Translations under genes and position numbers: made by a program
Shown: positions 36,889-46,700 of the stretch, in pieces
Position numbering within the stretch: position 1 is the first letter of the stretch
Layout: every line of letters begins with the position of its first letter
The notes under the pieces: generated by a model
Told to the model about the DNA's origin: nothing
The model's database searches: none
Seen by the model: only the letters and a program-made list of their open reading frames with translations
Origin: Porcisia hertigi
Taxonomy: Eukaryota; Euglenozoa; Kinetoplastea; Trypanosomatida; Trypanosomatidae
NCBI RefSeq assembly: GCF_017918235.1
Contig: NC_090595.1
Span: forward strand, 1,273,001 to 1,337,000
Reading direction: 5' to 3'
DNA length: 64,000 nt

Positions 36889-37802
36889 CTTCGCAAAGTT
36901 ACTCTCAACTTGTTATCCGATACCTTCCTCCTCCTCCTTCCCAGACAGTACTTGTGCCAATCCTCTGTTCCACTGAAAAGCGCTGTGTTGTTGCAGAGTC
37001 CAACGTCACGGGAATAACAGTTTTCGTGCGTGTGCGTGTATGTGAGGTGTGGTGTCGACGAAAAAAAAAATGAACAGTACTTTGTGGGTAGTGATAATCG
37101 CCTTGTTATTGCTTTCAGTTCCCGCACTTGTGCGTAACCTCAACGATGCGGATCGGTGGCGACGTGGAGAAAGGTTGCTATACGGAATCCTGAAGGGCGA
37201 GGATAGGAACAGGGGGAGAATGTGCGTACTTGTGTTGGTGTCGACACACCCAGAGAAAGCCACAGAGACAGCCCTTCGAGAGTGCAGCAGCATGCACGCC
37301 CGTGGAACTGTGTTCAGAGTGTATTTGTGCATTCGTGACGCATAACCCCCCTCCCCTCCCCCCAGGAGAAAGAGGGATACCATGCAGCGCACGGGGGGGG
37401 GAGGGTTCGGAGACGTGCCTCACGGTTCAAAGAACAATGTATTCACGGCATCAATGGGAGATTGTCCCTACGCTCAAGCTTTCTCTAGCTTTCAGTGTAG
37501 CTGAGAGGGAGAAATGTGCGCCCTCTTCCCTCCCCCCCCCACACACACACCCGCCACGCTCAGGCGGTGTGCTACTCCGGGAGTGCTGCACATGCACACC
37601 CCTAGGAGATGAGTTACGGAAAGGTGTAAAAAAAAAAACGGGTTTGATGGGCCCTGGATTCCCCTCTCACACTCACAGGGCACTCTAAGAAGTGTCTAAA
37701 CGGGTCCAGAGAGAAGCACAAGGACACATAAGCTAACAAAGCACAACACCACGAAAATAGGGGGCATCGTTGGAGTTGTTTGTGTGGCCGCTCTTTCCGA
37801 AC
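36889..37802. other. Spacer between TBCC and ArfGAP genes
   Basis: No coding sequence is supported. An A-run at 37060-37069, a C-run at 37533-37541 and a G-run at 37394-37401 are the landmarks. Confidence 0.6.
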
Positions 37803-38813
37803 TCAGTTGATCGCAGGGGCAGTGGGATGGGCAGGGAGAGGGATAAGGGGCTGCGTTGCGGGCCCGAAGGTGGTGTTGCTCACTCTTTCCTCCTCTTTTG
37901 TGAGCACACGCCAGTGGGGGCTCGCACTCTTCTTCACCCACTGGAAGTCGTCCACTTTGACATAGTTCTGCTCCGTCCCCTCCGCGTCTTCGATTTCTCC
38001 AACGTTGCGCACCCACTCCGCGTGCGTGGCGTACCTTTTTCCATCATCAGTGGACGAGCTCAGAAGCCCTGCCCACCGTCTGTACGGCCCGAAGCGCATG
38101 CCATCACACGTCTCAATGATTGGGGTAGAGGCGCACCATACGTAGAGGTCGAGGTTGACGCAGCTTTTCAGTCGTAGCTGATGACAAGCCACGTAGGCCC
38201 GACAGTTAGTGCAGTTTGAAAGGAAAACGGATCCGGCGATCGGAAGACAGTAGATGGTGCAGTCCGCACAGTCGTTGATGAAGGCGCTTCTTGAGTGGGT
38301 AATAAAGAGGTCGGTGCCAGTCGAGGGCCCATAGACGTTCCCAACACCACTGGTGCTTCTAGTCGTCCCCGCAACCGGCACGGCTGCTGCCGCAATCCCT
38401 CTGTTCTTGTCGGACTCTTCGGTCTGTAATGAGGAGGAGTTAGCGCACGTGGCATCAGACGTCGGTTTCGCTTTGAGCCGCGAGGAGAACTTGAACTTCT
38501 GTGGCGCGGCGCCGCTGCGCTTCTCATCAACGAGCTGCTGCAGACGAGCGAGAATCGAGTTTGCCCTTGCCATCTCGTGCGCGGTAAGACAAATGCTGTT
38601 GGACGTGTCCTGAACCAGTGTTCGTAGTGCGTCAATGCGCTGCTGCGAATCCACCACTTTGCCTTCTTGAAGGAGTTGGGTGACCTGCGCTTCCAGGAGA
38701 TCGGCCTCTGCTTCGTATTGCTGGCGCTGTACTGTGATGGCCACGGTTTCCTTCGCGCGCTGCTGCCGCTGCTCCTCGCGCTCCTGGCGTAGTTTCAAGA
38801 ACTTTTCCTCCAT
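37803..38813 (-). CDS. TBCC: Tubulin-binding cofactor C-like protein (TBCC, C-CAP domain)
   Basis: A 336-residue protein. Residues 1-98 are helical and charged (EEKFLKLRQEREEQRQQRAKE...), fitting the spectrin-like TBCC N-terminal domain. A Ser/Ala-rich linker follows and then the C-CAP/TBCC beta-helix domain at about 167-255, with cysteine-rich rungs DCADCTIYCLPIAGSVFLSNCTNCRAYVACHQLRLKSC. QLR at 212-214 holds the arginine finger that in TBCC stimulates beta-tubulin GTP hydrolysis; FGPYRRW follows, as in the family. TBCC releases folded tubulin dimers from the cofactor D/E complex; RP2 has the same domain but lacks this N-terminal helix bundle and has a different lipidation start. Start ATG 38811-38813; upstream frame is repeat-rich. 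Confidence 0.88.
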   Translation of the reverse strand: MEEKFLKLRQEREEQRQQRAKETVAITVQRQQYEAEADLLEAQVTQLLQEGKVVDSQQRIDALRTLVQDTSNSICLTAHEMARANSILARLQQLVDEKRSGAAPQKFKFSSRLKAKPTSDATCANSSSLQTEESDKNRGIAAAAVPVAGTTRSTSGVGNVYGPSTGTDLFITHSRSAFINDCADCTIYCLPIAGSVFLSNCTNCRAYVACHQLRLKSCVNLDLYVWCASTPIIETCDGMRFGPYRRWAGLLSSSTDDGKRYATHAEWVRNVGEIEDAEGTEQNYVKVDDFQWVKKSASPHWRVLTKEEERVSNTTFGPATQPLIPLPAHPTAPAIN

Positions 38814-39027
38814 GTGCGTAGCAGGTATGTGCCAGTGTAGAGGTCGATTATCGGGGGAGGGGTGAGTGAGTGATGAAAGCGTCTCGGTCTTTTGGAAAAA
38901 TCGGCAGAAGCAGCAGCAACCACTTCTTGACACACCCCAGCTGTTCCTTGAAGAGGGTGGTGGTGCACATGAGAGCCAGTGAGAGAAAAAAAGGATCCAG
39001 AAACGGGGAGAGGCGCAGTGTATGCGA

Positions 39028-39061
39028 GGTGGTGGTGGTGGTGGTGGTGGGGGGGGGGGGA
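39028..39061. repeat. GGT repeat running into a G-run
   Basis: About seven GGT units followed by eleven or more G on the plus strand. In the minus (transcribed) sense this is a C-run followed by CCA units, a pyrimidine-rich tract upstream of TBCC. Confidence 0.85.
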
Positions 39062-39465
39062 GGAAAAGGGTAGGATAAACGTAACGGGGGTAAAAGGGAA
39101 AAAAAGGTATGTGCACAGGGGGTGTGGGTAGACATCCACACCGACGTATTTGCACATGGGGTGCAGGCACGGGAGGGAGGGGGATGAAGGAGGCGCATCT
39201 GGCGGGGAGAGAAGGTAGGTGACCTGAACACTGGCGCTTCCACAGGTCGGCGTAAGTAGAATTGCGTGAACACGCACACGCACAGACACACGCAAAAAAC
39301 AAACGAATGCCAGTCAACATACTTGGTATTCTGCGGGAGTTGGCGTGCGTGCGTGCGTGCGTGTGTGTAGATAAAGGGGAAAAACAATTGCGTCAGTAAT
39401 GCGCTTTTCAGGGCACATGTCATTTGTAGGATGCGCGCCCGAGACCCAGGGGACGGAGCGAATGG

Positions 39466-39490
39466 AGGGGTGGGGTGGGGTGGGGTGGGG
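39466..39490. repeat. GGGGT pentanucleotide repeat
   Basis: Four to five units of GGGGT on the plus strand in the ZNG1-TBCC spacer. It is too short and lies too far inside a gene-dense region to be telomere-like. Confidence 0.8.
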
Positions 39491-39641
39491 AGGAGAGAGG
39501 AGGAGAGAGAAGGGGTCCAGATAACACATCAGATTACAATAAAGGCACCAAGGCCTCCCCCCTTTTTAGCGTACGCACTTTCCTTATCGTTGCCGCAGCG
39601 CATTGCGTCACTTCGCCTTCCCCTTTTCCCTTTATCGAGAA

Positions 39642-40676
39642 CTACTTGGTTGCCTTTAGGTGTTTGGCAAAGATGCCCCGCAGTTTTGCCTCGTCTAGCC
39701 TTTTGCCAAGCACCAAAGCGCGCGTGCAGCCAAAGGGCACGCTTTCTCCCTCCATGGGCGTCACGTCAAAGAGTTCACCAATGCTCTGAAGTTGCAGAAG
39801 GGTGTAGCGCCCATTCTCGTAAAGCCATATTGCAGCCTTGCACCGCACCACCTCGAAACCGACCTCCTCGCTTCGGTACAGGAGGTCAGTGCAGATGGCG
39901 TTCACGTCGCGCTGCGAGCTGACGGCGAGGGCGTGAGCTGGGTCAAAGAACTCGAGTGACACCGCCGTTATGGAGGAGTGATGGCGGTCATGAACATGCT
40001 CCAGCTCGGTGACCACACGGGTGGTGTCAATAAGCAGAATGTCTCGGAGATCGGCGACGCGCGAGTGGTCGCTATGTATGACGGAGACCAGGGGGTTGAT
40101 TTCCTGTACCGCCGCGAGGGCTGCCTCTTGCTGAGCCGCGGAGGCGATGTCGCACTTGTTGAGCACCACCTTGTCCGCCATTAGGATTTGCCGTACCGTC
40201 TCCTGCTTCACATCATCATCGTTGAGGTACTTGCAAATGTTTACTGAGTCGACTAGAGTTACGATTCCCGACAGATAAAGGGAGCCACAGAGAGCCGCGT
40301 CTTGCCAGAACATCGTCGCGATTGGCCCAGGGTCTGCAAGTCCGGACGTCTCTACCAGAATAAGATCGAATGTCCCTTTGCGCTGCATCAGCGACTCGAG
40401 GGCTTTAACTGTTTGTGTCTGAGCGGTGCAGCACATACAGCCGTTGTTCAGCTCCAGCCACTCATCGTCGGGCTTCTCAGAGCTTTTCAGTGTCAGACCC
40501 TTCTCGATGGTCTTGCCGAACTCAAACTCGTTTACAATGACAGCAATGCGCATTTCATGATTGGCTGATAGAATGTAGTGCAGCAGCGTTGTCTTCCCAC
40601 TGCCCAGAAACCCCGTGAGGACGGTCACCGGCACGCGAGCCGAGATCAGCTCCGGGCACTCGTCGTCGTTACTCAT
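39642..40676 (-). CDS. ZNG1: ZNG1-type zinc GTPase metallochaperone (COG0523/CobW)
   Basis: A 344-residue COG0523 G3E GTPase. In order: CPELIS at 7-12, the N-terminal docking motif of eukaryotic ZNG1 proteins; P-loop GFLGSGKTT at 22-30; zinc site GCMCC at 79-83 (CxCC); ETSGLADPGP at 109-118; NKCD at 173-176; and a C-terminal CobW_C domain with RSEEVGFEVVRCKAAIWLYENGRY. ZNG1 delivers zinc to methionine aminopeptidase 1 by binding its zinc finger through the CPELVPI-like peptide. The presence of both CPEL and CxCC points to ZNG1 rather than other CobW branches. A histidine-rich loop (ELEHVHDRHHS) may bind metal. The open frame starts eleven codons earlier with TTG; ATG 40674-40676 is used. Confidence 0.92.
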   Translation of the reverse strand: MSNDDECPELISARVPVTVLTGFLGSGKTTLLHYILSANHEMRIAVIVNEFEFGKTIEKGLTLKSSEKPDDEWLELNNGCMCCTAQTQTVKALESLMQRKGTFDLILVETSGLADPGPIATMFWQDAALCGSLYLSGIVTLVDSVNICKYLNDDDVKQETVRQILMADKVVLNKCDIASAAQQEAALAAVQEINPLVSVIHSDHSRVADLRDILLIDTTRVVTELEHVHDRHHSSITAVSLEFFDPAHALAVSSQRDVNAICTDLLYRSEEVGFEVVRCKAAIWLYENGRYTLLQLQSIGELFDVTPMEGESVPFGCTRALVLGKRLDEAKLRGIFAKHLKATK

Positions 40677-43463
40677 CCTTGCATACGAGACAAGACAGGG
40701 AGCGGGCAAGAGCTATAGAAGTACACCCGATCTAAGGCCACTTACACAGAGTCTCAGTTGCCCCGCTGGTTCCATACCAGTGTGCGAGTGAACGTGTCAT
40801 ACGGATATGTGTGTGCGTGCGTGGGGGATACATGAGAGATGAGGATAAGAGGAAGCGATAGGTAAGACTGGTGCATTGATGTCGAGGAAAAAAAAAGGCA
40901 TACAGAGATGTGCGAATGCCTACGAATCTCTTGCAGACCTCAGAATCGCCGCCGCCGCTGCTGCAGTGCTTTATGTGTGTGCCCAATTTTTTTTTTTTGC
41001 TGGCACCCTCCTCCCCCCCCCTCTCCCACACTCATTCACAGGGAAGCATCTTTTTCTTGGTGAGAGGAGGGGAGGACGCTGGGACCTAAAACGGAGGAAG
41101 CCCCACCCCCAGGAAACGCTGACGGGCGCGTCGGTGCCGATGGTGTTTCTCAGGCACACGTTTTTGCTTTCTTCCTCAAACCCAATCTTACATTTCTTTG
41201 GTGTTTTTAGGGGGTGACGACGCACGCACACACAGGCAGAAACGAGCAAACATACGAAAAAAAAAAGCAGGAGGCTCGAGGACTGCGCGATCCACGTTGC
41301 CATCACTTGCTGATTGTCGCAGTCACCTATTTTGGTCTCCTTCACGTTCAGGAAACTCCTTTCTCCAAGTTTTCGCGGCGCTCACGGGGGTATACAATAC
41401 ATCGCTTGCACAGACGATTGGTGATGGGGGTAAACATCGTGCCACTGGCGGTGACGGAAGCAACAGAGCTCTCATTTGTTTTTTTTCTGAAGGAGAGCAC
41501 GCAGTCATTCCCGTGCTGGTCGCAAGATGAAGCACGTCCCATTCCTTTTGTGCCGTCACGAGTGTGCTCACACTTCAGTGGTCTATTATGATGATAGGGG
41601 AGGGTGGGGGTGGGGGAGGGGGACTCTTGATTACGCACTCTGTGCAAGCAACGACAGTCGCTAGAGATCACCGGGGAAACCGATTCGTTTGTGTTCTTCA
41701 CCTCCCGAGGGAATAAAAAAAAAGAGAGGGATGAGAGACTGGCCAGTATGTGTACATGCAGAGAATAAGTGCCATCCTAGAGTCCCACAAGAAAAAACTC
41801 ATCTGTGTCCCCCCTCCAAAAGAAAACAAAATTACAGGAAGCCAAACATTCACTGCAAAGGTCTTCGGGGAAAAGGGGGAGTGAAAGACAAGACGAATTC
41901 TTACACCCACACCAACATCTTTCATTTGTGTCTCTTGCCTTTGCATGGAGTCGTGAAAGGGAAGGTGTGTGGGTGTGTCTATCTGAGGAAGACGGCAGCA
42001 TGGGGGGGGGGGGAGGGGGCAACCACGTGCTCATGCGCCCCCCCCACCCGCGCTCTCCTTTCCACATTAGATGACAGGCATCGAAAAAAAAAAAGAATTC
42101 AAAAAAAAAAGAAATGCGATGGGCGTGTGGGCAATTGTGCTTGGATGGTGGAATGGTGTATGACGTCGGCTCACCTGGCCTCTTGCTGTTAACACAAAGA
42201 GGAGTTAGTACAGTGGTGATAGTGAGGGGAGAAGGGTAGGGGGAGGGGTAGTACAAGACTTTAATCATTTTCACTTGTGTGGTCCCTTTGACAAATTTTA
42301 CATACCCTTCAGCGTGACTGTGTCTTTCCTTTCGCGTCGTGGGGCAGTCCACCAGTGAGATGTTGCGTCTTTCTCCCGTCTAAATTTCATTAAAACAATC
42401 TTCCAGGACATGCTTGAACCTCACAGAGGTTAATCTCTATATAGAGGCACACACACACACACACACGCATACACACACAAACAAAACGAATGTACATTTT
42501 GGTAAAAAGAAAAAATATTTTGATTGGCCCCCAAAAGAGACGAATACGAAAAGAGAAGCACGGGAATAAAAGAGCGTGATGGGGAGACGTTAGGGATGCA
42601 GGAGCTGTTCGTGGTGATTGGAGGGGGGGGACGAGTGTGTAGGCGCAGTCGCCTACATGGACATCGACACTAACAGACTCGGGGGGGGGGGGAGACGGGG
42701 ATGTCATGATCAGCAATAAGAGGGATGGAAGTGGGTGGGTGGGTGGCAAAAGATGCACCCGTGAGGGGAGGCAATACCCCTCTCCCAAAAAAAAAAGAGG
42801 GGAAAAAGTCAGAGAGACACGAGAAGGTGAATGAGGTAGACACACCATGACCAGTGCAGAGGGGACGACGATGATGGGCTTTCATGCGCGTCAGGGAGGC
42901 AGATGAGGGAACAAAGAAAGGTCAGCAAGACAAATTCGCACAGGAAATACAGTATTGCTGCAATTAAGAAAAGAGCCGAACTCCGCCCCCCTCCTCCCGA
43001 GGCAACTGTTCTACACTTTTACATTCCGTGAGAAGAGATATCTCCAGAGATGATGATGACAGGCAAGCGGGCAGGCAGATAGGCAGGAAGGAGGGACACG
43101 ACAGAGATCCACAACCGCATAAATATATGAGAAACGAACGCCACTGGCGTTGTATTCATGGCGGAGAGCAGAAGCCCACACAAACGCACTCGCGCGTACA
43201 GACAAAGAAAATGTTAGTAAACCAATGAAGAGGAGTTTACATCCCTCACCCACTCTATATACATTTCATCTTTCGCTTGATGTGTATGACAGTTCCAAGC
43301 TTGATGGGGGAAGTGGGGGGGGGAGGAGGGGTTGTACTGTGAATGGTAGCTATATATAGAAGCGAGACGATGTCCTCGTACAGCGAAGAAGATTTTTTTT
43401 TCCTGAGTGACTTTTCTTTCTCTTCTCACTCGGATGATGTGACGACAACGTCGGCGACACACT

Positions 43464-43489
43464 CACACACACACACACACACACACACG
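43464..43489. repeat. CA dinucleotide repeat
   Basis: About twelve CA units followed by GCAC units on the plus strand, in the presumed 3' UTR of the adenylate cyclase. Confidence 0.85.
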
Positions 43490-43758
43490 CACGCACGCAC
43501 AAAGGAAGGCACGCGTATAAACTGCCCGTATATTATCTTCAGCAACAACAACAAAGGCCTAACACAGTTGGCCTATTCGTGTGTCACGGCATCGCAGGGC
43601 CGTGGTGCAGGTTACAGGAGCATGAAGCGGAAAGATGATGGAGGCACACTCCGAGACGGGGAAGGGCGGCGGGATGGCTGCGGAGTCGTCGGGAGTGAGC
43701 GGCGCAAGACGGCCGCGCGCGCACGAGTATCGGCGCCATCACAAAGCCCACATACATA

Positions 43759-43779
43759 AATATATATATATATATATAT
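43759..43779. repeat. TA dinucleotide repeat next to the adenylate cyclase stop
   Basis: About ten TA units on the plus strand, ending only about 13 bases from the stop codon of the adenylate cyclase. A second TA run of similar length lies at 61367-61384. Confidence 0.85.
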
Positions 43780-43792
43780 TCGCAGACCCGCT

Positions 43793-46700
43793 TTACTCGC
43801 CGTCGTTGGACAGCGTTGCACTGTAACGCAACTTGTACCCGTTGATGTGCCCCACTGAGAGAATTTCTGTTGAAAGGGGTGGCACCACCAGTTCACCTTC
43901 GTACCGACTCGTTCCCTCTCCCGGAGTGACCCTCACAAAAACATTCGGGCCCCACTCCACCGCGCTCTTGTAGCTGATAGAGAATTGGATGTGCATGACA
44001 AAGATTGTGGTATCGTTGTAGAAAGCCCACCGGTTTGTCGCTTGATCAAAGATGCGGAAGAGCAGCCCGTTGCCTTCCGCAAAGCACGGGTTCACTTCTT
44101 GACCGCTGACACCTGGCTGGCCGTTCAAGTATGTCGGCATCGCTGGGTGGTCCTTTCCCCGCAGTTCGTCCTGAGAGCTTTGCTTGGAATGCTTGCGCAA
44201 GGCCAGCAGCTCGCTGTTGTCCAGAACCATTACCGTGGTGCTGTTCGACTGTTCTCGAGATCGCGTCCCTTCCATATACTGGCCAGGCATCGCATTAGCG
44301 TGCAGTTCATTTTTCTCTGCTACCTCGGAATCCGCACTAGTCATGATTGCGTTTTGCTGACCCGACCCGAGAGCTGAGTTGGTGCTATCCGAGAGTTTTT
44401 GGGGGGTAGCGTTGGCTGAGGCTCCACTCGCCGAGCTCAACGTGAGGTCACTCTTCTGGCCCTGGCGGAATTTCATCACAGCCAACGTGCGCGTCGCCAC
44501 TGCGAGCATCAAGACTTGCAGGTAGTCCTCGTCAGAGTTGCGCATTTTACGCGAGGGATACGACAGATGAAAACACTTGCACGCCTTCTTGAGAAGCTTG
44601 ATCTTCTGCGTGTGTGGATAGGGGCTGAAGTACACGTCCAGAACGTCTAGCACTGGTGTGACATCCTCTGACAGAGTCTCGGTGGGGGGTTCCTCTTGCA
44701 TTACCATCGAATTGATTGCCTCAGAATCATGGGCACCGTCGGCGCTAGTGCCCCCAACAAGCGCCACGAGCGGGTTGGTGGAGGCACCACTTGTTTTTGG
44801 AGGAAACACACGACCGGCCACCGTACGCAGTTCGTAAAGATACACTGGTGCCGAAACGCCGCGTAACTGATGCGGGCCAAGACTGAGTAACTCCACAGTC
44901 CTCCGGTCATTTATTGTGAGTGCCTCCACCACGTTCAGGGTGCAGATCACCTGTCCACCGCAGCCGATGCTCTCCGTGCGCGCCGCTGTGTTGACGGTGT
45001 CACCGTAGTAATCGTAGCCTTTAGTCACCTTGTCGAACACCACCTTTGTTGGGCCGAAGTGGATGCCAATGCGAACACGTAGGCCACGCCACTCGTTTGT
45101 TGGGCTTTTGTTGGGGATGGTGTCGCCTTTGGGTTTGCTGATGAGTGCGTATGCGTCATCGATCGCATTTGAGCCCCAGTTTGCGCAATGGAGCTTTACC
45201 TGAATGTCGTGCGCAAGTTGCACCGCAGCAAAGGGTTCATTGAGGGCAATCATAAAGGAGTCACCAATGGTCTTGACCTCGTAGCCCTTGTGCTTGACAA
45301 TCAGCCGGCGTATCACTTTGTGATGCAGCCCCACTGCGGCCGACATGGCTTCTGGCGCTGTGGACCACAGCGCCGTGCTGCTCTCGATATCTGTAAAGAC
45401 GATCGCCACGGGCTTGTGTTTGTCTTTGGGAGCATTTCGGTTGTCACGGCTGTCACGGGACCAGAAGACACACACAATGACCACGGCAACCACGAAACAA
45501 ACGACCAAGGTTGCTACCACCACAGCAGCAATGATTTTCGTCTTGCGGTGTTCAAATAGGAGCACGTTTTCAGGTTGCTCTGCTGCTGGGGCGTTGGTGG
45601 TCGATGGAGCCACCGGGGTTTCACCACTGTTTCCCACGGTGTAGCCAAAGAGGTCGACCACATACGGCCCGGCGGTATGGGCACCGCCCAGCTCTAGCAT
45701 ATTCCATAGGGACCATATGTAAATGTTCACTGCGCCTCCGTTTGAAACGCTAGTGCACTCGAGTTTCTGTTTTTTCGTAGAGAATGTCCAACCCGAGCAG
45801 TGAAAGGGTCCCAGTGAGAGGTCATCGACCATCAGAGTTTGCTGCCTGTAGAGTGAGTTTATTAAACCCAAAGCAGATGGGGTCTTGGCCTGGTTATTCA
45901 TCATTGTGAGCACGCGCACTGCGATGTAGCCTCTCATCGATGCGGGCGACTGGTACAGTGACTTTGTCACAACACCGAGAAAGGAGTTAGACAGATTAGA
46001 GCGTGTGTTGTTCTTAGGCACCCAGGGAGGCAAGTTCGTCGCGAAGAATAGACGCTCGCTAGCCAAGGGTTTTTTATGCAGAGCCTGTATTTGATGGTAC
46101 CACTGCGTCACTTCGTCGAGCAGAAGCACAACACGGGTATCCACGTTGTTTTGAAGGTGGGTGTGAAGTGTGCTGAAGTCGTCCTGTATCAATCCCACCA
46201 GCAACACAAGACCGAATTTTGGAAGGTCGCTAGACGACAGCCCGTCACTGGCGGCCAGCGTTTTCACAGATGTCACGTTGACGCCCGCATGCGCCATGAT
46301 TCGCACCACCGCGCCCTGTATCCCAGTCACTGATTCACTGAGGCTCCGAAACACAACGGACACAGCCTTGTCGGTGGCCGACTCCGCCACCCACGTTGCC
46401 ACCGCGCCCAACTGCTGCTCATTGGTGGCTGTCAGGTAGACAACGTGACTCGTGTTTTGATGAGGAGTTGGCAGCAAAAATACAGGCTCTACCAACAGCT
46501 GTGTCGATAGACTAGCGTCAATGCCAGCGACTGCTGCTCCAAAAATGGCCATGGCTGATGTCTCCTTGAGGGCACGCTCCCAGGCAGAATTAGTGATGCT
46601 TGTTATGCTATCCATGGTGGAGGAGGTAAATGTGGCTGTCTGCATCGCAGCTGGAATGGTGTTCTCCATTTGCGCTGTCATGTAGATGCCGTTTTCGCCA

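Larger units (their letters stand above)
38814..39641. other. Spacer between ZNG1 and TBCC genes
   Basis: No coding sequence is supported. It holds a GGT repeat running into a G-run at 39028-39061, GTGC tetranucleotide units at 39340-39364 and a GGGGT pentanucleotide repeat at about 39466-39490. Confidence 0.65.
40677..43792. other. Long spacer (3.1 kb) between adenylate cyclase and ZNG1 genes
   Basis: No coding sequence is supported on either strand. It is likely dominated by the adenylate cyclase 3' UTR. It has T-runs at 40986-40999, A-runs at 41263-41273, 42087-42112 and 42788-42797, G-runs at 42002-42013 and 42681-42692, CA repeats at 42441-42465 and 43464-43489, and TA runs at 43759-43779. 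Confidence 0.6.

Noticed and set aside
37049-37345. Plus-strand frame with a hydrophobic start (STLWVVIIALLLLSVPALV)
   Set aside because: Looks like a signal peptide but it begins with GTG before an A-run, lies on the opposite strand to every gene and loses protein-like character after 40 codons.
39466-39490. GGGGT repeat as an internal telomeric remnant
   Set aside because: Trypanosomatid telomeres are TTAGGG; this is a short G-rich microsatellite only.
41348-41701. Minus-strand frames of 80-120 codons in the 3.1 kb spacer
   Set aside because: Low-complexity edges, no start context and no domain features.
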